64,000 nt of DNA, from contig DASYRM010000077.1 in assembly GCA_036004405.1 (NCBI GenBank), positions 1 to 64,000 of the forward strand, written 5' to 3'. Under the pieces are notes generated by a model that saw only the letters and a program-made list of their open reading frames with translations, had not been told where the DNA came from and made no database searches. Position 1 is the first letter of the stretch. The number at the start of each line of letters is the position of its first letter. The DNA is from DASYRM01 sp036004405 (lineage in GTDB: Bacteria > Acidobacteriota > Vicinamibacteria > Vicinamibacterales > UBA2999). Of this stretch, positions 21,633-29,878 are shown in pieces. A program made the translations under genes and the position numbers.

Positions 21633-24086
21633 ATGGCCTCGCTCGGGTACTACCTCCTGCTGGCCGCATTCGTCGTCTGCGCCTACGCGGCCGCGATCTC
21701 GGTGGCCGGCGCGCGACGGCGCTCCCGTCCCCTGATCGAGAGCGGCATCGGCGCCTTCTACCTGATGGCGGCCATCATGGGCGTGGCCTCGGCGGTCATC
21801 GTCTACTCGTTCGTCGTCGGCGACTATTCGATCCGCTACGTGCAGCGCTACTCCGACTCGGTGCAGCCGATGTTCTACAAGCTCACCTCGTACTGGGGCG
21901 GGCTCGACGGCTCGATCATGTTCTGGGTGTCGCTCCTGTCGGTGTTCGGCTCGGCGGCGATCTACATCAACCGCGAGCGGCACCGCGAGCTGATTCCCTA
22001 CGTCGTGGCGGTCATCTCGGTGGTGGAGATGTTCTTCCTCTTCCTGATGATCGTCCACAACAACCCGTTCCAGACGTTCCTCACGGAGAGCCCCACCGAC
22101 GGCGCGGGCCTCAACCCGCTGCTGCAGAACTTCTACATGGCGATCCACCCGCCGACCATGTATCTGGGCTTCGTCGGGCTGACCATCCCGTACGCCTTCG
22201 GCATGGCGGCGCTGATCACCGGCTACCTCGACGACTCGTGGCTGCGTGCGGTGCGGCGCTGGACCATGATCTCGTGGCTCTTCCTGTCGATCGGCCTGGG
22301 CCTCGGGATGATCTGGGCCTACGAAGAGCTGGGCTGGGGCGGCTATTGGATGTGGGACCCGGTGGAGAACGCGGGCCTGCTCCCGTGGTTCACCGCCACC
22401 GCGTTCCTTCACTCGGTGATGGTGCAGGAGCGGCGCGGCATGCTGCGCGTGTGGAACGTGGCGCTCGTCATCACCACGTTCTTCTTGACGATCTTCGGCA
22501 CGTTCATGACGCGCTCCGGCGTCGTGCAGTCGGTGCACGCCTTCGGCGACGATCCCCAGCTGGCGCGCCTCTTCACGATGTTCATGATCGCGACGGTGGT
22601 GGTGAGCTTCGGGTTCGTGATCTACCGGCTGCCGCTGCTGCGGGCGCGCAACGAGCTCGACTCGTGGCTGTCGCGCGAGGCGGCGTTCCTCGTCAACAAC
22701 TGGATCCTGCTGTTCTCGGCGTTCTTCGTGCTGTTTGCCACGATGTTCCCGACGCTCAGCGAGGCCATCACGAAGCAGCGACTCACCGTCGGGCCGCCGT
22801 TCTTCAACCAGTGGATGCTGCCCATCGGGTTGACGCTGCTGCTTCTGACCGGCATCGGGCCGCTGCTGGCGTGGCGCAAGTCCACCGTCGAGAACCTTCG
22901 CGATTCGTTCCTGATCCCCGTCGCACTGGGCGCGACCACCGCGGTGGCGGTGGCCGCGCTGGGCGTGCGGGTGTGGACGTCGGGCATCTGCTTCGCGCTC
23001 AGCGCCTTCGTGATCGGCACCATCTCCCAGGAGTTCTGGCGCGGTGCGCGCGTCCGTCAGCGCGCCACCGGCACGGACGTCTTCACCGCGCTCGTGGGCC
23101 TCGTGGCCCGCAACAAGCGGCGCTACGGCGGCTACGTCGTGCACCTCGGCATGGTGCTGATCTTCTTCGGCTTCGCCGGCGAAGGGTTCAAGCAGAAGGA
23201 AGACGCCCAGCTCAAGCCGGGGCAGCAGGTGAAGGTCGGGAGCTTCGTCATTCGCCACGATGCGCTCTCCATTACCGACGACGGCCAGAAGCAGATGATC
23301 ACGGCCCACGTCACCGTGTTGCGTGACGGCAAGCCGTTCGCGGAGATGTATCCGGCCAAGTGGATCTTCCGGAAGCACGAGGAATCGCCGACGACGGAAG
23401 TGGCGATCAACCGCGGCTTCGCGCAGGACGTCTACCTGGTGCTCGCGACCTTCGACGCGGCGACGCAGACGGCCAGCCTTGCCGTGGACATCAACCCGCT
23501 CGTCAACTGGGTGTGGATGGGATTCGGGCTGCTGGCGCTCGGTATCGGCATCGCGCTCCTGCCCGACGCCGTCTTCTCGTTTGCGACGGCGCCGGTTCCG
23601 GCCAACGCCGCCACCACCGCGCTGATCTTGCTGGCCGTCGTGCTGTCCCAGGGGGTGGCGCTGGCGCAGGACACCATTCCCGCCGTCTTCCGCAGCCCGC
23701 TGGAGCGCCAGGTCTCCGGCGAGATCATGTGCAACTGCGGCGGCTGCCGTCTCTCAGTGAGCGACTGCGGCATGATGAACTGCCACGGCAAGTCAGGCCA
23801 GTCGGCCAAGATTCATCAGTACATCGCCGAGGGCAAGGACCACGACGCCATCCTCGCCTCCTTCGTCCGCGAGCATGGCGGCTACGACGTGTTGATGCAG
23901 CCGCCCAACCGCGGCTTCAACCGCATGGCGTGGCTGCTGCCGTACGCGGTCGCGGTCCTCGCGCTCCTCGGGATTGCCGTCACCGCGCGGCGCTGGTCGC
24001 GGCGTGAGGTCGCGGCGCCGGCCGCGGTGTCGATCGATCCCGAGCTCGACGCGCGCCTCCAAGATGAGCTCCGAGACCTCGACTAG
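21633..24086 (+). CDS. CcmF-CcmH fusion: heme lyase and apocytochrome thiol protein
   Basis: 817 residues. Residues 1-645 are CcmF-like: many transmembrane helices, the WWD-type heme motif WGGYWMWDPVENAG, SYWGGLDGSIMFWVSL, and the large periplasmic loop before the last helix. About residue 670 onward reads as a CcmH domain: a second hydrophobic segment ending ALAQ, then ERQVSGEIMCNCGGCRLSVS. CcmH normally has LRCxxC; here it is C700-N-C702-G-G-C705, with two more cysteines just after. A final transmembrane helix and an acidic tail (DPELDARLQDELRDLD) end the protein. It joins heme to the CxxCH motif of apocytochrome c. No separate ccmH or ccmG is present here. Confidence 0.9.
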   Translation: MASLGYYLLLAAFVVCAYAAAISVAGARRRSRPLIESGIGAFYLMAAIMGVASAVIVYSFVVGDYSIRYVQRYSDSVQPMFYKLTSYWGGLDGSIMFWVSLLSVFGSAAIYINRERHRELIPYVVAVISVVEMFFLFLMIVHNNPFQTFLTESPTDGAGLNPLLQNFYMAIHPPTMYLGFVGLTIPYAFGMAALITGYLDDSWLRAVRRWTMISWLFLSIGLGLGMIWAYEELGWGGYWMWDPVENAGLLPWFTATAFLHSVMVQERRGMLRVWNVALVITTFFLTIFGTFMTRSGVVQSVHAFGDDPQLARLFTMFMIATVVVSFGFVIYRLPLLRARNELDSWLSREAAFLVNNWILLFSAFFVLFATMFPTLSEAITKQRLTVGPPFFNQWMLPIGLTLLLLTGIGPLLAWRKSTVENLRDSFLIPVALGATTAVAVAALGVRVWTSGICFALSAFVIGTISQEFWRGARVRQRATGTDVFTALVGLVARNKRRYGGYVVHLGMVLIFFGFAGEGFKQKEDAQLKPGQQVKVGSFVIRHDALSITDDGQKQMITAHVTVLRDGKPFAEMYPAKWIFRKHEESPTTEVAINRGFAQDVYLVLATFDAATQTASLAVDINPLVNWVWMGFGLLALGIGIALLPDAVFSFATAPVPANAATTALILLAVVLSQGVALAQDTIPAVFRSPLERQVSGEIMCNCGGCRLSVSDCGMMNCHGKSGQSAKIHQYIAEGKDHDAILASFVREHGGYDVLMQPPNRGFNRMAWLLPYAVAVLALLGIAVTARRWSRREVAAPAAVSIDPELDARLQDELRDLD

Positions 24087-24167
24087 CGAGGAGTCGCCTG
24101 CGCCTATCGCTGGAGGCGACACCTCGCACGCACCCTCTATTTCCTTTGGCCCGCACTTCGTGCGGGC
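24086..24167. repeat. Two hairpins between ccmF-H and the next gene
   Basis: A 14-base arm GCGAGGAGTCGCCT (24086-24099) matches AGGCGACACCTCGC (24114-24127) at 13 positions. A second hairpin, GCCCGCAC-TTC-GTGCGGGC, spans 24149-24167. The second has the same design as one after rnpB (54709-54727). They fill the only sizeable gap inside the ccm operon. Confidence 0.7.
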
Positions 24168-24191
24168 AGGACGTCTCGACGGAGCGCAGCG

Positions 24192-24803
24192 GTGACTGAC
24201 GCACGAGTAGGCTCCGTCAAGACGTCCGATCTGCCGGCGCCGCCCGCCGCTGGCGGCTCCACCACCCTCCCGTCGTGGCAACTGTTCGCGCTGGCCGGCT
24301 TGGTGGGCGCGACGATCGTCGTGTTCGTCTCGCGTGGGCAATCGCCGGCTGCCATCATCCTGCTCAGCCTCGTGGTGTTTGCCGCCGCCGCCGTCGGGGC
24401 GGCCACGCTGCGGACGCTGGTGCCGTTCATCCGCGGCTACGAAGGGCTGTTCGTGCCGGTCGTCGGGGGGCGTGCCCGCGCCGCAATCGACCGCGAGAAG
24501 ACGCTCGTGCTGCGGGCCATCAAGGAGCTCGAGTTCGACTACGCGATGGGCAAAGTGTCCGACCAGGACTTCGCCGAGATGGGGCTGCGGCTGCGCACGC
24601 GCGCGGCCGGTCTGCTCCGTCAGCTCGACGCCGGCGCGGCCTACGCGACCGAGATCGAGCAGGAGCTCGCGCGGCGCCTCGCCGCGTCGGGCGTCGCCGC
24701 CGCGGCGCCGCGGACCGATCGCTTCTGCACGCAGTGCGGAGCGGTGGCCACCGCCACCGCCCGCTTCTGCGGCCAGTGCGGGCATCGCCTGGAGTCGGCG
24801 TGA
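24192..24803 (+). CDS. Membrane protein with CcmI-like helix and double zinc ribbon
   Basis: 203 residues from GTG. Two transmembrane helices (about 29-48 and 51-75). Then comes a helical segment IKELEFDYAMGKVSDQDFAE resembling the N-terminal cytoplasmic motif of CcmI. The C-terminus is a zinc ribbon with two CxxC pairs (FCTQCG and FCGQCG, 14 bases-worth of residues apart). No function is established. Its place between ccmF-H and ccmA suggests an accessory role in cytochrome c assembly, perhaps as a CcmI substitute. Its stop overlaps the GTG of the next gene. Confidence 0.7.
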   Translation: MTDARVGSVKTSDLPAPPAAGGSTTLPSWQLFALAGLVGATIVVFVSRGQSPAAIILLSLVVFAAAAVGAATLRTLVPFIRGYEGLFVPVVGGRARAAIDREKTLVLRAIKELEFDYAMGKVSDQDFAEMGLRLRTRAAGLLRQLDAGAAYATEIEQELARRLAASGVAAAAPRTDRFCTQCGAVATATARFCGQCGHRLESA

Positions 24804-26020
24804 GGCTCGTTCGCAACGTCCTGCTGATGCTTGCCCTCGCGGCGCCCGTCGCAGCGCAGCAGATGCCCGATCCCTCGCTCATCAACGGCAAGGCGCTGCC
24901 GGCGCCGGAGCTGCCCAACGCCACCATCACCGTGCGGGTCGTGCGCGAGTCGATCGGCAACAACATCTCCGGCCAACCCGTGACCCTGACGGCCGGCGGC
25001 CGTTCGCGAACCGTCTCGACGGACGAACAAGGGCGCGCCCAGTTCACCAATCTCCCGGCCGGCACGGAAGGGCGCGCGGAAACGACGGTCGATGGCGAGA
25101 AGCTGCGCTCGGACCCGTTCACCGTCCCGACCACGGGGGGTCTTCGCGTGATCATGGTGGCGGGCATCGCCAAGGCGGCCGAGCGCAAGGCCGCACAGGC
25201 GGCGCAGGCCCTGGCCGCGCCGCCCGTGAAGGGGACCGTCGTGTTCGGCGGCAACAGCCGCGTGCTGATGCAGTTCTCCGACGACGCGCTCCAGGTCTAT
25301 TACGTCCTCGACATCGTCAACAGCGCGCGCAACCGCGTGGACATCGGCGGTCCGCTCGTCATCGATCTGCCGCCCGGCACGAGCGGCGCGACGCCGCTCG
25401 AGGGCTCCTCGCCGTCGGCCACCGTGGCGGGCAACCGCATCACCGTGGCGGGCCCGTTTGCCTCGGGCTCGACGCCGGTGCAGGTGGCCTACCGCCTGGC
25501 CTACGACAGCGGCACCGTCACGCTGGTCCAGCCCTTTCCGGCCGCCTTCCAGCAGATCACGGTCGGCGCCCAGAAGGTGGGCGCGCTTTCCATGGCCTCG
25601 CCGCAGTTCACCGAACCGCCACGGGACGTCACCACGCAGGACGGCAAGGTCTACGCGCTCGGCAGCGGTGCCGCCCTGGCGGCCGGCACGCCGCTGACGG
25701 TGACGCTCTCGAACCTGCCGCACCACAGCGGCACCCCGCGCGTCGCGGCGCTGAGCCTGGCGGGCGCCATGCTGCTGCTCGGCGTGTGGCTGGCCATGCG
25801 CCGCGGCGACCTTCCCGACACCCGCACGCTGGCCGAGCGCCGCGAGCAGCTCCTCAAGGAGCTGACGCAGCTCGAGCTGCGCCGCCGCGACGGGGCGGTG
25901 AGCGCGGACCGCTTTGCCACGCGCCGCCGGCGTCTGATGGCCGACCTCGAACAGATCTACGGCGAGATCGACGACACGGCCGGCGGTCCGCAGGGAGGCG
26001 GCGAGGGCGTCGCCGCGTGA
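24800..26020 (+). CDS. Exported/membrane protein with carboxypeptidase-regulatory-like domain, ccm operon
   Basis: 406 residues. GTG start overlapping the upstream stop; signal peptide LVRNVLLMLALAAPVAAQQM. Residues about 45-120 read as a beta-sandwich (NISGQPVTLTAGGRSRTVST, DEQGRAQFTNLPAG). A further beta-rich domain follows to about 315. One transmembrane helix (VAALSLAGAMLLLGVWLAMR) leads into a cytoplasmic helix, LLKELTQLELRRRDGAVSAD, which resembles the helix in the preceding gene. Unknown family. Orientation: a periplasmic body with a cytoplasmic coiled tail. Its stop overlaps the ccmA start (GTGA). Confidence 0.65.
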   Translation: MRLVRNVLLMLALAAPVAAQQMPDPSLINGKALPAPELPNATITVRVVRESIGNNISGQPVTLTAGGRSRTVSTDEQGRAQFTNLPAGTEGRAETTVDGEKLRSDPFTVPTTGGLRVIMVAGIAKAAERKAAQAAQALAAPPVKGTVVFGGNSRVLMQFSDDALQVYYVLDIVNSARNRVDIGGPLVIDLPPGTSGATPLEGSSPSATVAGNRITVAGPFASGSTPVQVAYRLAYDSGTVTLVQPFPAAFQQITVGAQKVGALSMASPQFTEPPRDVTTQDGKVYALGSGAALAAGTPLTVTLSNLPHHSGTPRVAALSLAGAMLLLGVWLAMRRGDLPDTRTLAERREQLLKELTQLELRRRDGAVSADRFATRRRRLMADLEQIYGEIDDTAGGPQGGGEGVAA

Positions 26021-26766
26021 GCGACGGACCACCGCTTCCGGGCGCGGCGCTCGATTTCACCGACATCGCCGTCGAAGAGGTCTCGCGATCGTTCGGCCGC
26101 CGCCGGGCGCTGTCGCGCGTGAGCTTCCGCGCGGCGCAGGGTGAAATCCTCGGCATCCTCGGCCCGAACGGCGCCGGGAAGTCCACGCTGCTCACCATCC
26201 TCGCCACGCTCCTTCAGCCGACCGCGGGGCGGGTCCGCTACGGCGACCTGGGCGGCACGCAGGGTGCCGCGCTGCGCGCCCGCATCGGCGTGCTCGGCCA
26301 CGACCTCTTCCTCTATCCCGAGCTCACCGCCCGGGAGAACCTCGAGTTCTTTGCCGGGCTGCACGCGGTGCCCGAACCGGCGCATGCCGCCGACGAAGCG
26401 CTCGACCGCGCCGGCCTCGGCGCGCGCGCCGACGACCCGGTGGCCACCTTCTCGCGCGGCATGCGGCAGCGCGTCGCCCTCGAGCGCGCGCTGATTCACC
26501 AGCCGCGCCTCGTGCTGCTCGACGAGCCGTTCACCGGCCTCGACGATGCGTCGGCCTCGGCGCTCGTCACGCGGCTCCGCGAACTGCGCCGGGCGGGCGC
26601 CATCCTCGTCATCGCGACGCACGATCTGGAGATCGCCGACCGGCTGCTCGATCACGCGCTGTTTCTGCGCGGCGGTCGCCCCGCCGCATCGATTGCGCGG
26701 CCCGAGCACCTGCGGTCCATCTATCAGGACGTGATGACGCGGCCGCTCGACGGAGCCGGGACATGA
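26017..26766 (+). CDS. ccmA: Heme exporter ATPase CcmA
   Basis: 249 residues. Walker A GPNGAGKST, signature FSRGMRQRVALERA, Walker B LVLLDEPFTGLDD and the H-loop ATHDLE are all intact. As part of CcmABCD it releases heme-loaded CcmE after ATP hydrolysis. GTG start overlaps the upstream stop, and its own stop overlaps the ATG of ccmB, so translation is coupled through the operon. Confidence 0.92.
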   Translation: MSDGPPLPGAALDFTDIAVEEVSRSFGRRRALSRVSFRAAQGEILGILGPNGAGKSTLLTILATLLQPTAGRVRYGDLGGTQGAALRARIGVLGHDLFLYPELTARENLEFFAGLHAVPEPAHAADEALDRAGLGARADDPVATFSRGMRQRVALERALIHQPRLVLLDEPFTGLDDASASALVTRLRELRRAGAILVIATHDLEIADRLLDHALFLRGGRPAASIARPEHLRSIYQDVMTRPLDGAGT

Positions 26767-27473
26767 CGGGGCCGGCTTCGCGGCCTCCTGCCGCTCCCTT
26801 TGCACGAACGGTGTGGATGGTGCTGCGCAAGGACCTCACGGTGGAGATGCGCAGCGGCGAGATTGCCTACACGACGCTCGTCTTCGCCGCCTCCTGCGTG
26901 CTCATCTTCGCGTTTGCGCTGGTCCGGGAAGGGCGCGCGCCCGAAGGCGGCGCCGCCGGCATCCTGTGGATTGCCATCCTGTTCGCCAGCACGCTGGCGC
27001 TCGGCCGGGCGTTCGAGCGCGAGCGACAGGCGGAGACCCTGCGCGCGCTGCTGCTGGCGCCGGTGCCGCGGCCGGCGATCTACGTCGGCAAGCTCCTCGG
27101 CATCGTCGCGCTGGTCGTCGCCACCGAGGCCGTGCTCCTGCCGCTCGTCGACTTCCTCTTCACGGCGCGCTTGTTCGCTCACCCCTTCTGGCTAGCCGGG
27201 ATCGTCGTGACCTGCACCGTCGGCCTCGCGTCGGTCGGGACGCTGTTCGCCGCCATGCTGGTGCGCGCGCGCAGCCGCGACATGCTGCTCCCGGTGCTGT
27301 TGTATCCGATCGTGGTTCCGGTAATCATTGCGGGAGTCCAGGGCACGGCAGCGCTTCTCCAGCCGGCGTTCGACGCTGCGGTGGTGCGCTTCTGGCTGCT
27401 GCTGCTGGTGACCTTCGACGTGGTCTTCGTCGTCCTTGCGCTGTGGACGTTCGAAGCAGTGATGAGCGACTAG
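26763..27473 (+). CDS. ccmB: Heme exporter permease CcmB
   Basis: 236 residues with about six transmembrane helices. Family strings: TVWMVLRKDLTVEMRSGE at the N-terminus and RAFERERQAETLRALLLAPV in the first cytoplasmic loop. The helical end is LLPVLLYPIVVPVIIAGVQG. Partner of CcmA in the inner membrane. ATGA overlap with ccmA. Confidence 0.93.
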   Translation: MTGPASRPPAAPFARTVWMVLRKDLTVEMRSGEIAYTTLVFAASCVLIFAFALVREGRAPEGGAAGILWIAILFASTLALGRAFERERQAETLRALLLAPVPRPAIYVGKLLGIVALVVATEAVLLPLVDFLFTARLFAHPFWLAGIVVTCTVGLASVGTLFAAMLVRARSRDMLLPVLLYPIVVPVIIAGVQGTAALLQPAFDAAVVRFWLLLLVTFDVVFVVLALWTFEAVMSD

Positions 27474-27484
27474 GAAGGCTTCGG

Positions 27485-28141
27485 ATGCCCAAGTGGTTCA
27501 CGCCCGCCGCCATTCTCTGCGGGCTCATGTTCATCATCTCCCCGGTGCTGATCGCGCGGGCACCGGACGAAGCCGCGATGGGGATGGTCTACAAGATCTA
27601 CTACTACCACATGCCTTCGGCGTGGATGTTCCTGCTCGCGCCGCTCGTGTGCGGTGTGTCGAGCGCGTTCTTCCTGGCGCGCGGTCGCGCCGAAGATGAT
27701 CGCCGGGCCTGGGCGGCGGCGGAGCTCACGGTGCTCTTCGGCGCGCTCACGCTCATCACCGGACCGCTCTGGGCGCGGCGCGCCTGGGGCACGTGGTGGG
27801 TGTGGGACGCGCGGCTGACGTCGAGCCTGGTCGGCTGGATGATCGGGTGGGCCTATCTGATCCTGCGCCGCTACGGCGGGCCCGGCTCGGACAAGCTGGC
27901 GGCGGGCGTGGCGCTTTTCGGCGCCGTCAACGTGCCGTTCATCTACATCTCGGTGAACTACTGGCGCACCATCCATCCGCCCACCACGGTCGTGCCGAAG
28001 CTGCGGGCGGACATGGGCGTGCCCCTCTGGTTCTGCGTGTTCGCGTTCCTGCTCCTCTTCATATTGCTCATGACCATGCGGCTGCGCCTTGAACACGCGC
28101 GCACGCGTCTGGATGCCATGTATGTCGCCCTCGATGAATAA
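27485..28141 (+). CDS. ccmC: Heme-handling permease CcmC
   Basis: 218 residues, six transmembrane helices. The tryptophan-rich heme motif is WGTWWVWDARLTSSL, flanked by histidines in YYYHMPSAW and WRTIHPPTT that act as axial heme ligands in the family. It loads heme onto CcmE. The start ATG lies 11 bases after ccmB's stop. Confidence 0.95.
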   Translation: MPKWFTPAAILCGLMFIISPVLIARAPDEAAMGMVYKIYYYHMPSAWMFLLAPLVCGVSSAFFLARGRAEDDRRAWAAAELTVLFGALTLITGPLWARRAWGTWWVWDARLTSSLVGWMIGWAYLILRRYGGPGSDKLAAGVALFGAVNVPFIYISVNYWRTIHPPTTVVPKLRADMGVPLWFCVFAFLLLFILLMTMRLRLEHARTRLDAMYVALDE

Positions 28142-28145
28142 CGGT

Positions 28146-28433
28146 ATGAGAGTCGTCCGCCGCGCCCTCGGCGTGTGCGCCGCGCTGCTGCTGCTGGCAG
28201 GGCCGGTGCTGGCAGGCCAGAACCAGCCGCCGCAGCCGCAGGACGAGTTCGTCCCGGTGGGGAATTCGCCCGCGCCGGAACAGATCCCGGCCGCGCCGCT
28301 GCTGATCGGCGCCTACATCGTGGTGCTGGGCGGCCTGTTCTTCTACGTGCTGTCGCTGTCGCGCCGCCTCGGTGCGGTGCAGCAGGACGTCCAGCGGCTC
28401 GAAGGCGAGCTCAAGCGCCGCGGCCGCAGCTAG
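28146..28433 (+). CDS. CcmD-like small membrane protein
   Basis: 95 residues. Signal peptide (RRALGVCAALLLLAGPVLAG), short proline-rich spacer, one transmembrane helix (PLLIGAYIVVLGGLFFYVLS), then a basic coiled tail (RRLGAVQQDVQRLEGELKRR). Single-helix proteins after ccmC are normally CcmD, which stabilises CcmC and helps release holo-CcmE; the coiled tail is longer than usual. An ATG at 28134 that overlaps the ccmC stop is an alternative start. Confidence 0.7.
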   Translation: MRVVRRALGVCAALLLLAGPVLAGQNQPPQPQDEFVPVGNSPAPEQIPAAPLLIGAYIVVLGGLFFYVLSLSRRLGAVQQDVQRLEGELKRRGRS

Positions 28434-28451
28434 TCCCCGAGCGGACCGCCC

Positions 28452-28613
28452 ATGCCGACTGCCGCCCACTTCCTCTACATTCCGGGCGTCCTTCTGCTCG
28501 GCGTCGTGATCGGCTGGATCCTGGGATCGCGCGCCGCGGCCGACGCTTACGCATCACAACTCCGCAAACAAGAGGCGCGACGGACCAGGGACCAGGGACC
28601 TAGGACGGACTAA
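28452..28613 (+). CDS. 53-residue single-helix protein at the end of the ccm operon
   Basis: Reads MPTAAHFLYIPGVLLLGVVI with a continuing helix GWILGSRAAADAY, then a basic hydrophilic tail. It starts 18 bases after the CcmD-like stop. The last ten codons lie in a short tandem repeat of the type GGACCAGGGACC, so the tail may be repeat-derived. It could be a second CcmD-like factor. Too short for certainty. Confidence 0.5.
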   Translation: MPTAAHFLYIPGVLLLGVVIGWILGSRAAADAYASQLRKQEARRTRDQGPRTD

Positions 28614-28633
28614 GAACCAAGGACCAAGGACTA
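28582..28633. repeat. GGACCAAGGAC-type tandem repeat
   Basis: Back-to-back imperfect units of GGACCAGGGACC and AAGGACCAAGGAC, bounded by GACGGAC and its inverted form at 28636. It lies between the convergent ccm operon and phosphoesterase gene. Confidence 0.6.
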
Positions 28634-29368
28634 CCGTCCGACCGCGAGCCGCTGCGCGAGGACTGCTGGCAGCCCCGCGTTCAGGATCTTCTTCTGCGCC
28701 GTGGACACGTCGTATGTCGTGCGCACGATGGTCACGGCACGCGCCTCCGAATCGAGCAACCCGAAGGCCGCACGCGGATCGTTGTCGCGGGGCTGTCCGA
28801 CGGCGCCGCAGTTGACGAGGAAGCGGCTGACGCCGTCGATCGGCACGCGGCACCGCTCGCCGCGCACGGGAAGCATCGCCTCGACGGCCGGCTCGATGCG
28901 GAAGATGCTCGGCACGTGTGTGTGCCCGAACAGGCACAACGGCCGTGACAGCGGCGGACGGGCCCGCTCGACGTCGCGCTCGTCGAAGACGTAGGCGTCC
29001 TCGTCCCACGGCGCCCCGTGGCAGATCTCAGTGAGCGCGTCGATCGACAGCGGGCCTTGCGGCAGCGCCGCCAGCCACGCGAGATTCGCCGGCGTCAGCG
29101 ACGCCGTGGTCCACTCGATCGCCTGCCGGGCCACGTGGTTGAAGCTGTCCACCGACGCCAGCCCGGCCGCCACTTTGTCGTGGTTGCCGCGGACCATCGC
29201 CGCCACCGGCAGCGCGCGCACCCGTTCGATGACGGCGTTGGGATCGGCTCCGTATCCGACCAGATCGCCGAGGACGAGCACTTGATCCCACTCGCCGGAC
29301 GACGCGGCGATGACCGCCGAGAGCGCCTCGAGGTTCGCGTGCACGTCGCTCAGCACGAGATAGCGCAT
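28631..29368 (-). CDS. Metallophosphoesterase (YfcE/MJ0936-like)
   Basis: 245 residues. Metal-binding strings in order: LSDVHANLEAL, VLGDLVGYGADP, VRGNHDKVA, ICHGAPWDE and LFGHTHVPSI, a complete calcineurin-type site. It cleaves phosphomono- or diesters; the actual substrate is not readable. The ATG overlaps the aroK stop (TGATG), so I used 29368 rather than a codon upstream inside aroK. Last gene of the aroA-aroK unit. Confidence 0.9.
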   Translation of the reverse strand: MRYLVLSDVHANLEALSAVIAASSGEWDQVLVLGDLVGYGADPNAVIERVRALPVAAMVRGNHDKVAAGLASVDSFNHVARQAIEWTTASLTPANLAWLAALPQGPLSIDALTEICHGAPWDEDAYVFDERDVERARPPLSRPLCLFGHTHVPSIFRIEPAVEAMLPVRGERCRVPIDGVSRFLVNCGAVGQPRDNDPRAAFGLLDSEARAVTIVRTTYDVSTAQKKILNAGLPAVLAQRLAVGR

Positions 29369-29865
29369 CAGAACCCGATCCACTCCAGGAGGAGCTCGAC
29401 CACTTCGGGCGCGGGGCGCGACGAGTCGATGCGGACGTGCGCCTGCGCATAGGCGAGCTGGCGGCGTTGATACAGCTGTTCCATGGCGGCGCGGTCGGCG
29501 GCCAGCGGGCGGCGTCCGTCGTTCGGCACCCGCTTGATCACCTGGGCCAGCGGCGCGTCGAGCCAGGCGACGGCGCCGTCGGAGAGCATCAGCGCGCGAT
29601 TGTCGGCCTCGGCAAACGTCCCGCCGCCGGTGGCGACGATGACCTGACGCTCGGGCAGCAGCTCGCTGAGTATCTGGCGCTCGAGCTGGCGGAAGTAGGG
29701 TTCGCCCTGCTGGGCGAAGATGGCCGCCACGTTCCGCCGCTCGCGCGCCTCGATCCGTTCGTCGATGTCCTCCACGCGCCAGCCGAGCCGGCGCCCGAGC
29801 GCGCGGGCGATGGTGCTCTTGCCCGCGCCCATGAACCCGACGAGGTACAGCTTGTCCGTGTGCAC
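29368..29865 (-). CDS. aroK: Shikimate kinase
   Basis: 165 residues. P-loop GFMGAGKST, DIDERIEARE, the shikimate-binding RQLE and TGGG motifs, and the lid RVPNDGRRPL. It phosphorylates shikimate at O3, the step before EPSP synthase, whose gene is directly upstream. The GTG at 29865 is the only sensible start: it lies 13 bases past aroA's stop and immediately before the conserved first strand. Confidence 0.93.
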   Translation of the reverse strand: MHTDKLYLVGFMGAGKSTIARALGRRLGWRVEDIDERIEARERRNVAAIFAQQGEPYFRQLERQILSELLPERQVIVATGGGTFAEADNRALMLSDGAVAWLDAPLAQVIKRVPNDGRRPLAADRAAMEQLYQRRQLAYAQAHVRIDSSRPAPEVVELLLEWIGF

Positions 29866-29878
29866 GCTGGGGTATGGG

